From Rhodobacter huangdaonensis (GTDB lineage Bacteria; Pseudomonadota; Alphaproteobacteria; Rhodobacterales; Rhodobacteraceae): a stretch of 64,000 bases of DNA. The notes under the pieces were generated by a model. That model was given only the letters and a program-made list of their open reading frames with translations, was not told where the DNA came from and ran no database searches. The position numbers were made by a program, and so were the translations under genes. Positions within the stretch are counted from its first letter, which is position 1. Every line of letters starts with the position of its first letter. Where the stretch lies: positions 229,463 through 293,462 of the forward strand of contig NZ_SAVA01000006.1 of the NCBI RefSeq assembly GCF_004022465.1, written 5' to 3'. Shown here piece by piece: positions 44,673-53,832 of this stretch.

Positions 44673-47600
44673 TCAGAACACGTCCCAGGGCGGCGCGCGG
44701 AAGTTCAGCCGCCCGGCGGTCTCGGCATCCCACTGGTTGCGCTTGAACATCAGCTCGAAACTCTTGTCCTTTTCCCCCACCTCTCGCAGATGGTCCGTCG
44801 CCTTCTGCAGCTTGTGGATGAAATGCGACTCCGGCACGTAGAACATGCGGTAATCCGTCAGGTTGCGCATCAGGTCGGAATAGACCCGGTCCGAGCGATA
44901 GTGACGGCCGTATTCGGCGTCGAGCGGACCGATCTCGTCGAGCAGCTCGCGCCGGATGTAGACGGCAAAGAAGGCCGCATAGTTCAGCTCGAGCTCGCCG
45001 CCGTCATGGAACACCGGCACCTGTGCCACATTGCGGTGATGGGCCGAGATGTTCACATCGCAATCGTTCGTCTCGCGCGCGAAGGGCACATGGGTGCGCA
45101 GGGTCTTGGTGCCGGCGGGCAGGATCTGGCGCGGCACCGTCATGCCGGCCTGCGGATTGCCAAGGCAGGCGCGCTGCAGCGCCTGCACCGCGCCGGGCTG
45201 GGCGATCGCGTCGTTGTTGAGCAAGATGACATCCGCCTCGGGCCGGGCCAGCGCGATGCCGATATTGACCGCATAGGTGAAGCCGTAGTTGCCGTCGAGC
45301 GGCTCGAACCGGATGCGCCCGGCCTCGTGCTCGGCGCGCAGATAGGCCCGCACCTCCGCGCTCGAGTCATTGTCGACCACGATGATCTCGAGCATCCCCT
45401 GCCAGTCGCGCCGGTGCAGCGCCTCGATGCAGTCGCGGATATCGTCAAGCGACTGCCAATTCGGGATCACGATGCTGACCGGACGGACCAGATCGGCGGT
45501 GTCGAGCTGCGCCAGATGCGCCTTCTGCCGCGCCGCGAGGTTCTCGCGCAGCACCTCGAGATGGGCGACATGGGTGGGGTTGTCGGTGATCGCGTTCTCG
45601 GTGCGGCTGTAATAGTAATGGCACAGCAGCATCGGCACCGAATAGACCCGACCGACCTCGGTCGCGCGCAGGACCAGATCCCAGTCGACATAGCGGCGCA
45701 GGGTCTCGTCGAACCCGCCGAGCCGGTCCAAAAACGCCCGCCGGTGAACGATGATGTTGTTGTCGATGTAGTTCTTGTTCTCGAGAAGCGCCCGGTGCAG
45801 GTGGCCATAGCGCATCGCATAGGGCTCTGTCGCCTGGCCGCTGTAGAGCAGCACGCCGGAATAGATCATGTCGGCGTCGGGCAGCTCGAGCAATGCCCCC
45901 ACATGCGCCGCAAGAAAGCGGCTGTCCCAGGTGTTGTCACTGTCGAGATAGGCGATGATCTCGCCATGGGCCTGCCGCAAGGCGGTGTTGCGCGCCACGG
46001 TAACCCCGCGGTTCTCGCCGAGCTCGATCAGCCGGATGCGCGGGTCGTCAAAGCGCCGCACCACCGTCACGCTGTCGTCGCGGCTGCCGTCGTCAACGAC
46101 GATCAGCTCGAAGTCCGGATAGGTCTGCGCCAGCACCGAGGCGATCGCCTCGCCGACGACGCCCGCACGGTCGAACATCGGCATCACCACCGAGACCAGC
46201 GGCCGGGGCGCCGCCGCCAGCCCCTTGCGCGCCAGGCGGTTGGCGATGTTCTCCATCACCGCGAAGGCGCGCTTGTCCTCCTCGACAAAGGGGGTCATCA
46301 CCTCGGGCTGGGTCATCGACGACTTCAGGAAGCCCTGGAAATCCCAGTAGTCGCGCTTCGGCTTCGCCCAACTGCAGTTGTGCCGGCCGAGCTCGACCCC
46401 GGTCGCCTCGTCGAACAACACCACCTCGTGCGGCTTGCCATCGCACAGCGCCCCCGGAACCGAGACCTGAAACGCGTGCCAGCCGTCGTTGACGCCGTGC
46501 TGCTTGAGGTCGGCGCGGAAGCTTCCGGCAAGGAAGGGCACCCGCTCGCCTTCGATCTGCAGATAGCCGCGACGGGGCAGCGGATCTCCGATCAGCGCCA
46601 GCCAGCCGCGCACAAAAGTGGCGCCACTGCCATTGATCGCGCCGCGCGGCATCCAGGTGCGAACCAGCTCTTCGGGAAAGTCGATCTGGCGCAGCAGGTC
46701 GGAGATCATCACCCGCTCGCGCGAACCGTTCGCCGGAAAGCCCCCGTGCACGATTTCCATCGCCTCGGGGGTGCTCACGTCGCACAGCATCACCGTCCCG
46801 TTGCGCAAGGCGGCGACCATGCCGAACAGACGCTCGACGCTGTGCGCCACGGTGCCGTCGTCGGTATAGGCGGCCGGCCGGAATTCGACCGAGGCGAGGG
46901 CCGCGCGGATCTCGCCGAAGGCCGCGCCCCGGATCCAGAAGCAGGTGCCGCCGATGAAGCCCCAGTCACGCCGCAGGTAGTCGAAATCGCCGATCAGGCC
47001 GGAGAACATCTCTCCCAGCGTCTCGGCATTCTGCCACATGTAGGTGGGACCATGCAGGTAGAGCTGCCGCGCCCCGGCCAGCATCAGACGCGGATCGCGC
47101 TCGAAAGCCTCGAGGATCTGATCGACCTGCCCGCGCGAACCGAGAATGCCGCGCAGCAGGGCATGGCGCCAGCGCGCGGGCTCCTTCGCGCCCTTCTTGC
47201 TGTGCATCTTGCAGATCACGTCATAGCGCGTCAGGCCGACTTGCGCGTCCAGCGCAATCAGCGCGCCCACATCCTGCCCGGCATTCGGCACCGGCACGAT
47301 CCGGGCCCCCGGCAGGGCCGCGCGGATCCGGTCAAGCTCCGCCTGGCCGAAGCTGTCGGGGCAAGTCACGAAGCGATCGAAGCCGGCGGGGAAGTTCGCG
47401 GCATAATGCGACAGGTCGGCAAGCACATCGAGATGGAAGACATGCGCGACCAGGGCCGCCTGCCCCTGGCTCGCCCGCGCCTTCCACCCCTTGCCGCGAC
47501 CGCGGGTCAGGAAGTCGACCAGCGGCGGCACTCCGGCCGGCCGCTCTGCCCCGCATTGCTGCAGATAGAAGGCCGTCTCGAAAAGCGGCGAGGGATCGCG

Positions 47601-47768
47601 CCGCAACAGCGTCCCGATCTTCAGGTAGTGCTGCAACGGGTCGAGCCCGGTCGCCGCCACATCCGGATAGCGCGCGCGATACCAGTCGGCATCGAAATAG
47701 CCGCTGTGGGCAATCAGGTCGTAGAAATCTGAGGAAATCCCCCGGTCAGTGCAAGACATTTCAGGCAT
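44673..47768 (-). CDS. Three-module RgpF plus double GT2 glycosyltransferase (1031 aa)
   Basis: Modules in order: a short N-terminal repeat of the DxxWYxxxYPDV...DPLQHYL type (about 20-60) and an RgpF (rhamnan synthesis F) domain, about 100-340 (ALVAHVFHLDVLADL, VPNAGQDVGALIALD, YDVICKMHSKKG). Next is a GT2 domain from about 520 (VSVVMPMFDRAG, VVDDGSRDDS, YLDSDNTWD), then a second GT2 domain from about 760 (VSIVIPNWQSLDD, VDNDSSAE, LLNNDAI). It probably makes several linkages of the glycan backbone; the RgpF module and the adjacent dTDP-rhamnose genes suggest rhamnose transfer. Start 47768 uses the GAGG 6 nt upstream; ATG 47780 is the alternative. Confidence 0.85.
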   Translation of the reverse strand: MPEMSCTDRGISSDFYDLIAHSGYFDADWYRARYPDVAATGLDPLQHYLKIGTLLRRDPSPLFETAFYLQQCGAERPAGVPPLVDFLTRGRGKGWKARASQGQAALVAHVFHLDVLADLSHYAANFPAGFDRFVTCPDSFGQAELDRIRAALPGARIVPVPNAGQDVGALIALDAQVGLTRYDVICKMHSKKGAKEPARWRHALLRGILGSRGQVDQILEAFERDPRLMLAGARQLYLHGPTYMWQNAETLGEMFSGLIGDFDYLRRDWGFIGGTCFWIRGAAFGEIRAALASVEFRPAAYTDDGTVAHSVERLFGMVAALRNGTVMLCDVSTPEAMEIVHGGFPANGSRERVMISDLLRQIDFPEELVRTWMPRGAINGSGATFVRGWLALIGDPLPRRGYLQIEGERVPFLAGSFRADLKQHGVNDGWHAFQVSVPGALCDGKPHEVVLFDEATGVELGRHNCSWAKPKRDYWDFQGFLKSSMTQPEVMTPFVEEDKRAFAVMENIANRLARKGLAAAPRPLVSVVMPMFDRAGVVGEAIASVLAQTYPDFELIVVDDGSRDDSVTVVRRFDDPRIRLIELGENRGVTVARNTALRQAHGEIIAYLDSDNTWDSRFLAAHVGALLELPDADMIYSGVLLYSGQATEPYAMRYGHLHRALLENKNYIDNNIIVHRRAFLDRLGGFDETLRRYVDWDLVLRATEVGRVYSVPMLLCHYYYSRTENAITDNPTHVAHLEVLRENLAARQKAHLAQLDTADLVRPVSIVIPNWQSLDDIRDCIEALHRRDWQGMLEIIVVDNDSSAEVRAYLRAEHEAGRIRFEPLDGNYGFTYAVNIGIALARPEADVILLNNDAIAQPGAVQALQRACLGNPQAGMTVPRQILPAGTKTLRTHVPFARETNDCDVNISAHHRNVAQVPVFHDGGELELNYAAFFAVYIRRELLDEIGPLDAEYGRHYRSDRVYSDLMRNLTDYRMFYVPESHFIHKLQKATDHLREVGEKDKSFELMFKRNQWDAETAGRLNFRAPPWDVF

Positions 47769-47874
47769 GCGTCGCCTCATCGCTCCTGAGCAGTTTCGAG
47801 ACAGGTTTCATCAGAACATCAGGAACACCGCCATCGCCTGCGGCTGCACAAACGCCGCCCTGCAGAGCGGCCCC

Positions 47875-48756
47875 TTACTCCCGCGCGGTCGCCAGCAGCC
47901 CCTTCAGGTATTGCCCGTATCCCGTCTTCTTGTAGGTCTCGGCCATCTCGGCCAGCCGGGCGGGGTCGATCCAGCCCTGCATGAAGGCAATTTCCTCGGG
48001 CGAGCCGGTCTGCAACCCCTGCCGGCTCGAGAGCGTGCGCACGAAGTTGCCGGCATCGAGCAGCGAGCCATGCGTGCCGGTGTCGAGCCAGGCATAGCCG
48101 CGCCCCATCTGCTGCACGTTCAGCAGCCCCTCGGCGAGATACATCTCGAGCAACGTCACGATCTCGAGCTCGCCGCGCGGCGAGGGCGCCACCTTGCGCG
48201 CACGTTCGGGTGCCGAGCCGTCCAGGAAATAAAGCCCGGTGACAGCATAGTTCGAGGGCGGCACCTCGGGTTTCTCGATGATCGAGCGCACCTTGCCGTC
48301 GGCGTCGAAATCGACCACGCCATAACGCTCCGGATCGGCGACGCGATACCCGAAGACCGTGCCGCCCTCGCCCTGGGCACCGGCCACCGACAGCAGCTCG
48401 GGCAGGCCATGACCGAAGAAGATGTTGTCGCCCAGAACCATCGCCGAGGGCGCACCGGCAAGGAAATCCTCGGCCAGCAGATAGGCCTGCGCCAGACCGT
48501 CGGGCGAGGGCTGCTCGATATAGGTCAGGCTCAGCCCCCACTGGCTGCCGTCGCCAAGCGTGCGCTTGAACTGCTCCTGGTCCTGCGGCGTGGTGATCAC
48601 CGCGATCTCGCGGATCCCGGCCAGCATCAGCACCGACAGCGGATAATAGATCATCGGCTTGTCATAGACCGGCAGCAGCTGCTTCGAGACGCCGATGGTG
48701 ATCGGATAAAGCCGCGTGCCGGAGCCCCCGGCCAGGATGATGCCCTTGCGTTTCAT
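47875..48756 (-). CDS. rfbA: Glucose-1-phosphate thymidylyltransferase (293 aa)
   Basis: The first committed enzyme of dTDP-L-rhamnose synthesis, making dTDP-glucose from dTTP and glucose-1-phosphate. The nucleotide loop LAGGSGTRLYPIT is at residues 8-20, with KQLLPVYDKPMIYYPL, LGDNIFFGHGL and EKPEVPPSNYAVTGLYF. Length and end are standard. Gene order on the minus strand is rfbC-rfbB-rfbD-rfbA, each overlapping the next by four bases. The RgpF-GT2 gene begins about 100 bp downstream. Confidence 0.97.
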   Translation of the reverse strand: MKRKGIILAGGSGTRLYPITIGVSKQLLPVYDKPMIYYPLSVLMLAGIREIAVITTPQDQEQFKRTLGDGSQWGLSLTYIEQPSPDGLAQAYLLAEDFLAGAPSAMVLGDNIFFGHGLPELLSVAGAQGEGGTVFGYRVADPERYGVVDFDADGKVRSIIEKPEVPPSNYAVTGLYFLDGSAPERARKVAPSPRGELEIVTLLEMYLAEGLLNVQQMGRGYAWLDTGTHGSLLDAGNFVRTLSSRQGLQTGSPEEIAFMQGWIDPARLAEMAETYKKTGYGQYLKGLLATARE

Positions 48757-49601
48757 GCGATTGCTCCAAGTTCCTTGAGGGCCTCGCGGGTGGCCGCACG
48801 CCAGTCGGGGCGGCTCAGGCCGAAGGCGGACAGGGTCTCGCAGGCCATCCGGGAATTGGCCGGACGGCGTGCCGGGGTCGGATAGGCGCTGGTCGGGATC
48901 TCCTCGATCGCACAGGGCAGGCCGGCCTGCGCCATGATCTCGCGCGCGAACTCGGCCCAGGACACGTCGGGCGCGCCCGAGAAGTGATAGGTGCCGGTCT
49001 TCGCCGGATCGGCGATCAGCGCCTGCGCGATCGTCAGGCAGGCCTCGGCGATCGCCCGCGCCGGCGTCGGCCCGCCGATCTGGTCGGCGACCACGGTCAG
49101 CCTTTCGCGCTCGGCACCAAGCCGCCGCATGGTCTTGAGGAAATTCGCACCATGCGCCGAGAACACCCAGGAGGTGCGCAGGATCGCATGCACCCCGCCC
49201 GCGGCGCGCACGCCCTCTTCGCCCACGAGTTTCGAGCGCCCATAGGCGCCAAGCGGCGCGGTCGGGGCATCGGGGGCAAACGGGGCCTCGCCGGCGCCGT
49301 CGAAGACGTAATCCGTCGAGATCTGCACGAAGGGGATGCCAAGCTCGGCACAGACCGCGGCCATCGCCGCCGGGGCGGCACCATTGACCACGGTCGCGGC
49401 CTCCTCCTCGGCCTCGGCCTTGTCCACCGCCGTCCAGGCGGCGGCATTGATCACCGCCACGGGCCCGAGCGCGCGGATCTGCGCCGCGCAGGCCTCCGGA
49501 GCCGCTAGGTCGGCCTCGTCGCGGCCGAGAAAACGCGCCCCGGAGGCGAGCGCCTGCAGCTCGGTCGCGACCTGTCCGGTTTTGCCGAAGACGAGGATCA
49601 T
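48753..49601 (-). CDS. rfbD: dTDP-4-dehydrorhamnose reductase (282 aa)
   Basis: The last step of the pathway, a short-chain reductase giving dTDP-L-rhamnose. The NAD(P)-binding loop FGKTGQVATEL is at the N-terminus, the catalytic YGRSK near residue 125, and VFDGAGEAPFAP and GTYHFSGAP are family motifs. The start at 49601 (MILVFGK) overlaps the rfbB stop; a longer frame to 49679 would overlap rfbB deeply and is rejected. Confidence 0.96.
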   Translation of the reverse strand: MILVFGKTGQVATELQALASGARFLGRDEADLAAPEACAAQIRALGPVAVINAAAWTAVDKAEAEEEAATVVNGAAPAAMAAVCAELGIPFVQISTDYVFDGAGEAPFAPDAPTAPLGAYGRSKLVGEEGVRAAGGVHAILRTSWVFSAHGANFLKTMRRLGAERERLTVVADQIGGPTPARAIAEACLTIAQALIADPAKTGTYHFSGAPDVSWAEFAREIMAQAGLPCAIEEIPTSAYPTPARRPANSRMACETLSAFGLSRPDWRAATREALKELGAIA

Positions 49602-50647
49602 GCCTTCACTCCAAGGCGTTCGCCGACGCCCTTGCGGCCCTGCAGCGCGCGCCACCACGGCTCGTTGTCGAGATACCATTGCACGGTGCGGGCAAGCCCT
49701 TCCTCGACGGTGACCGAGGGGCGCCAGCCCAGCTCGGTGCGGATCCGCGTCGGGTCGATCGCATAGCGTGCGTCATGGCCGGGGCGGTCGGTGACGAAGG
49801 TGATCTGGTCGGCGTAGCTGCCCTGCGCCTTCGGCCGCTTCTCGTCGAGAATGGCGCACAGCGTGCGCACCAGCTCGAGGTTGGTGCGTTCGTTCTCGCC
49901 GCCGATGTTGTAGCTGCGGCCAAGCGCGCCCTTCTCCACCACCAGAAGCAGTGCGTCGGCGTGATCCTCGACGAAAAGCCAGTCGCGGATGTTCGAGCCG
50001 TCGCCATAGATCGGCAGCGGCCTGCCCGCGAGGGCGTTGAGGATGATCACCGGCACCAGCTTTTCCGGGAAGTGGAACGGGCCGTAGTTGTTCGAGCAGT
50101 TGGTCAGCACCACCGGCAGACCGTAGGTCTCGTGCCAGGCCCGCACCAGATGGTCGGACGAGGCCTTCGAGGCCGAATAGGGGCTGCGCGGATCGTAGGG
50201 CGTGTCCTCGGTGAACTTGACCCGGGGGTCGTTCGGCAGCGAGCCGAAGACCTCATCGGTCGAGATGTGGTGGAAGCGGAAGGTCTCGGGGCGGCCCGCC
50301 TCGGTCCAGTATTTCCGCGCCGCTTCCAGCATGTTGAAGGTGCCGGTCACGTTCGTCTCGATGAAGTCGCCCGGCCCGTCGATCGAGCGGTCGACATGGC
50401 TTTCCGCGGCAAGATGCATCACCGCATCGGGGCGATGTTTCGCGAATACCCGGTCAAGCGCGGCACGGTCGCGGATGTCGGCCTGCTCGAAGGCGTAAAG
50501 CGGGCTTTGCGCCACCGAGGCCACGTTGTCGAGGCAGGCCGCATAGGTCAGCGCATCGACATTGACCACCGCGTGCCCGCGCGCGACGGCAAGCCGCACC
50601 ACGGCCGACCCGATGAAGCCGGCACCGCCGGTCACCAGCAGTTTCAT
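49598..50647 (-). CDS. rfbB: dTDP-glucose 4,6-dehydratase (349 aa)
   Basis: The second step, converting dTDP-glucose to the 4-keto-6-deoxy sugar. The Rossmann loop VTGGAGFIGSAVVR is at residues 5-18. HLAAESHVDRSIDGP, the catalytic YSASKASSD (Tyr-x-x-x-Lys, about 160) and NNYGPFHFPEKLVP are diagnostic. ATG 50647 has GGAGGGG upstream and overlaps the rfbC stop. Full length. Confidence 0.97.
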   Translation of the reverse strand: MKLLVTGGAGFIGSAVVRLAVARGHAVVNVDALTYAACLDNVASVAQSPLYAFEQADIRDRAALDRVFAKHRPDAVMHLAAESHVDRSIDGPGDFIETNVTGTFNMLEAARKYWTEAGRPETFRFHHISTDEVFGSLPNDPRVKFTEDTPYDPRSPYSASKASSDHLVRAWHETYGLPVVLTNCSNNYGPFHFPEKLVPVIILNALAGRPLPIYGDGSNIRDWLFVEDHADALLLVVEKGALGRSYNIGGENERTNLELVRTLCAILDEKRPKAQGSYADQITFVTDRPGHDARYAIDPTRIRTELGWRPSVTVEEGLARTVQWYLDNEPWWRALQGRKGVGERLGVKA

Positions 50648-51213
50648 GCCGCCCCCTCCCAGGTGAAGGGGCTGTCGAAATCGGCCAGCAAGGGCGCGAC
50701 CTCGTCCTTGGCCGAAAGCACCGGCGCGGCCCCGCCCAGTTGCCAGTCGATGCCGATCGCGGGGTCGTTCCAGCGGATGCCGCCATCGCAGTCGGGCGCG
50801 TAGAGGTCGGTGCACTTGTACTGCACTTCGCAATCCGCGGTCAGGGTGACGAAGCCGTGCAGAAATCCCTTGGGGATCAGCAATTGCCGGCCGTTCTCGG
50901 CGCTCAGCACCTCGCCCACCCATTTGCCATAGCTCGGGCTGCCCTTGCGGATGTCGACGGCGACATCGAAGATCTCGCCCCGGGTGCAGCGCACCAGCTT
51001 GTCCTGCGCATGCGGCGGACGCTGATAGTGCAGCCCGCGCAGGGTGCCCTTGGTGGCCGAGAAGGAATGATTGTCCTGCACGAAGGCCAGATCGAGACCG
51101 GCCTCCGCCATCCGCTCTGCATTCCAGGTTTCGGAAAACCAGCCCCGGGCGTCGCCGAAGCGGCGCGGGGTGATGACGACAACGCCACTCAGTGCCGTTT
51201 TTTCAATCTGCAT
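50644..51213 (-). CDS. rfbC: dTDP-4-dehydrorhamnose 3,5-epimerase (189 aa)
   Basis: The third step of the pathway. A cupin-fold epimerase with RGLHYQRPPHAQDKLVRC (the catalytic His in GLHYQ), DIRKGSPSYGKWVG, LIPKGFLHGF and VQYKCTDLYAP. ATG 51213 opens the four-gene operon. The upstream 209-bp gap is shared with the divergent glycosyltransferase at 51423, so regulatory sites for both should lie there; none could be pinned down. Confidence 0.96.
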   Translation of the reverse strand: MQIEKTALSGVVVITPRRFGDARGWFSETWNAERMAEAGLDLAFVQDNHSFSATKGTLRGLHYQRPPHAQDKLVRCTRGEIFDVAVDIRKGSPSYGKWVGEVLSAENGRQLLIPKGFLHGFVTLTADCEVQYKCTDLYAPDCDGGIRWNDPAIGIDWQLGGAAPVLSAKDEVAPLLADFDSPFTWEGAA

Positions 51214-51422
51214 TCTCGAAATTCCGCTAGGGAAGGTGCTTCGAGAGGTATCGCAGCTTCGGCATCGTGGCAACTCTCGCGGCCGGCGACGGCCAGATTT
51301 CGCCGCACTGCCGCATTTTTATGCGCCGCATTGCAAAAAGCCACAGCCCGGATACAGTTCTGGGGTCGACGGCTTCCCCGTCCTGGCCTTTATCAGAAGT
51401 CCCCAGCCAAGCGATTCCGCCG

Positions 51423-53183
51423 ATGAGCCTGCCGCCGTCCCGCCTCCTCCCCCTTGCGCAGGCCCCTCTTCTGGCACTGCGGCTGCAGCGCCTGTGCGGC
51501 CTCGATCCCGAGGCGGCAGCGCGTGCGGCAAGCTGGCTCGAGACGGCCTGGTTTTGGGGCGGCGAGCCCCCCGAGCTGCACCCCTGGCGGGCCCTTTGCC
51601 CCGATCCGCAAAGCCTGTGGCGACTGGTCTGCCTGTTCGAGCCCGCCGACCCGCGCGGCGCGGCGCCGCTGCACGAACATCTGCAGGGCGGCTGGCGACG
51701 CGGCGGGCGCCCCGCCCCCTGGTTTGACGTCGCAGGCTATGACACGCTCTCGGCCCGCCGCGTCGCGCCACAGGAGGCCGCCATCCTGCATTACGCCCGC
51801 GAAGGCTGGGCGCGCGGGCTCGATCCGGATCCGCACGGCCTCGGCCTTGTGCCGCCCCTGCCCCGGCGCACGATCGTTCTGACGGCGCAGTCCGCCGCCG
51901 ACCTGCCCGCCATCCGCGCGCATCTGCGCCGCGCGCCGCCGGGCCCGGACTGGCTGGTGCTGGACACCAGCCCCGATCACGCCGTCGCCCGGCAGCTTGC
52001 GCAGGAGGAGACCGCGGCCTTGCGCCAGGGCCGGCTGCGGCTGAGCCCCGCCCCCGCCGACAGCACCGGCGCGGCGCTGGCCGCACTGGTGGCGGATGTG
52101 GCACAGGACAGCGGACAGGGCGGGCCGGACCCGCTGCTCCTGCCCCTGCCCCCGCCCCAGCCGCTGCCCCGGCACCCCGCGCGGCGCCCGGCAGCCGCCG
52201 CGCGGGGCCCGCACATCGCGCTCCTCTGCCCCGCCCCCGATCAGGCCCGCGCCTATCGCTGGGGGGACTTCCACTTCGCCGAGAGCCTGGCTGCGGCCCT
52301 CGAGGCGCAGGGCGCGCAGGCCGAGATCTGCCTGACCGACGCCTGGGGGGCACTCGCCGACCGCCCCGCCGCGCAGGCGCCGGAGGCAACGCTGCTGCTG
52401 CGCGGCGTGCGGTCGGCCCCGCGCTTCGGCAGCGCGCTGCGGCTGATGTGGATGATCAGCCATCCGGGCCGGGTCTCGCCCGAGGAGATGGCGGGGTACG
52501 ACCATGTCTTCGTCGCCTCCGAAAGCTACACCCGGACCCTGCGCCCGATCCTGCACGACCGGGTCTCGGCGCTGCTGCAATGTTCCGACCCGAGCCGTTT
52601 CGCCCCCGACACCCGCGCCCCGGGCACGGACGCGGACGCGGATGCGGACGCGGACGCCATTCCCGCACATCCGCTGCTCTTCGTCGGCAATTCGCGCCGG
52701 GCCGAACGCTGGATCGTGGCCGAGGCGGTGGCCAACGGCCATGTCCCGGCCCTCTATGGCGCCGAATGGGAGGATACCCCCTTTGCCGCCCTCGTGCAGG
52801 GCGAGAGCCTGCCGAACCGCGACCTCGGCACCTGGTATCGCCGGGCCGCGATCGTGCTCAACGATCACTGGCCGGACATGGCGCAGCACGGCTTCCTCTC
52901 GAACCGGCTCTTCGACGTGGCGATGGCGGGCGGGTTCCTGATCTCGGACCGGGTGGAGGGCGCCGAGATCTTCGGCGATCCGCTCGTTCAGGTCGACAGC
53001 GGCGCGGCGCTGGATGCGGCCATCCGCCACTATCTTGCCCATCCGGAGGAACGCCGCAGCCGCGCCGCAGCCCTGCACGAAACCGTCCGCCACCAGCACA
53101 GCTTCGCCCGGCGCGCCACGGAAATCCTCGCCCGGGTGCGGATGCTGCTGGCCCGCCCCGGCGCCTCCGTCTCGCCAGATTGA
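51423..53183 (+). CDS. Glycosyltransferase with CgeB-like C-terminal domain (586 aa)
   Basis: The N-terminal half (about 1-260) is Ala/Pro/Leu-rich with DVAGYDTLSARRVAPQEAAILHYAREGWARG, a degenerate form of the repeat seen in the big glycosyltransferase genes here. The C-terminal half is a GT-B fold of the Glyco_trans_1_2/CgeB type: WMISHPGRVSPEEMAGYDHVFVAS, LFVGNSRRAERWIV, VLNDHWPDMAQHGFLSNRLFDVAMAGGFLISD, then SFARRATEIL. A run of (Asp-Ala) encoded by a hexamer repeat at 52629-52658 sits between the two subdomains. No ribosome site is visible before ATG 51423, and earlier starts (51321, 51267) are possible. Confidence 0.72.
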   Translation: MSLPPSRLLPLAQAPLLALRLQRLCGLDPEAAARAASWLETAWFWGGEPPELHPWRALCPDPQSLWRLVCLFEPADPRGAAPLHEHLQGGWRRGGRPAPWFDVAGYDTLSARRVAPQEAAILHYAREGWARGLDPDPHGLGLVPPLPRRTIVLTAQSAADLPAIRAHLRRAPPGPDWLVLDTSPDHAVARQLAQEETAALRQGRLRLSPAPADSTGAALAALVADVAQDSGQGGPDPLLLPLPPPQPLPRHPARRPAAAARGPHIALLCPAPDQARAYRWGDFHFAESLAAALEAQGAQAEICLTDAWGALADRPAAQAPEATLLLRGVRSAPRFGSALRLMWMISHPGRVSPEEMAGYDHVFVASESYTRTLRPILHDRVSALLQCSDPSRFAPDTRAPGTDADADADADAIPAHPLLFVGNSRRAERWIVAEAVANGHVPALYGAEWEDTPFAALVQGESLPNRDLGTWYRRAAIVLNDHWPDMAQHGFLSNRLFDVAMAGGFLISDRVEGAEIFGDPLVQVDSGAALDAAIRHYLAHPEERRSRAAALHETVRHQHSFARRATEILARVRMLLARPGASVSPD

Positions 53184-53282
53184 CATTCCACCGCTCCCCC
53201 TCCTAACTCTGAAGGGGAATGAACAAGGCCCGGAACACCCTGAATTTTCCATCGGTTCGGGCCCCAGCAGAAGGAACGTTCC

Positions 53283-53819
53283 ATGTCCGACAGCCTCGAT
53301 CTCGGTTCCGACGCCGGCGTCAATTCCCGCCTGGCCGTGCTGCGGCAGCTGACCCTCGAGCCGACGCAGCAGCCCGCCCAGGAACCGCTGGTGCCGGGCC
53401 TGTTCTTCGACACCGACCCCGAGGCCCCCACCACCGTCACCGTTACAAGCCGCCCCGGCGAACTGCTCTCGGCGCAATTCGATGTCGCCGGGCAGGCGCG
53501 CTGGCTCGGGCTGCACATCGCCCTCAATGACTGCCCGCTCGCGGGCAAGATGCTCCTCGGCGTCGCGATCCGCAGCAAGGCCCCGGCGTCGCAGACCTTC
53601 CGGCTGTGCCTGCGCAACGGGCGCGAGGGCGGCTTCGACGACATCTTCTTCCGCAAGACCGCCATCGCCTACACCGAGCCGAGCCTGCATCTCGACGCGC
53701 TCAGCCTCGCCGATCACCCCGCCCTGGCCGCACCGGCGCCGTGGCGGGAACTGATCCTGTTCTTCCGCCCCGGCAACGGCGCCATCGACCTGCAGGACCT
53801 GCGGGTCTTCGCGCTCTGA
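53283..53819 (+). CDS. Unknown beta-rich protein of the glycan locus (178 aa)
   Basis: Not recognised. Residues 1-40 are charged and flexible (SDSLDLGSDAGVNSRLAVLRQL). From about 45 the chain alternates short strands (TTVTVTSRPGELLSAQFDV, WLGLHIALND, MLLGVAIRSKA, TFRLCLRNG, WRELILFFRPGNGAIDLQDLRVF), suggesting a beta-sandwich like a carbohydrate-binding module. There is no signal peptide. ATG 53283 has GAAGGAA upstream. Its position between two glycosyltransferase genes and the fold guess suggest a sugar-binding helper protein. This is inference only. Confidence 0.6.
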   Translation: MSDSLDLGSDAGVNSRLAVLRQLTLEPTQQPAQEPLVPGLFFDTDPEAPTTVTVTSRPGELLSAQFDVAGQARWLGLHIALNDCPLAGKMLLGVAIRSKAPASQTFRLCLRNGREGGFDDIFFRKTAIAYTEPSLHLDALSLADHPALAAPAPWRELILFFRPGNGAIDLQDLRVFAL

Positions 53820-53832
53820 GCGGCGCGCAGCG

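Noticed and set aside
44607..47732. Long plus-strand frame opposite the RgpF-GT2 gene
   Set aside because: Same reason: the minus-strand gene has clear RgpF and GT2 motifs and the antisense product has none.
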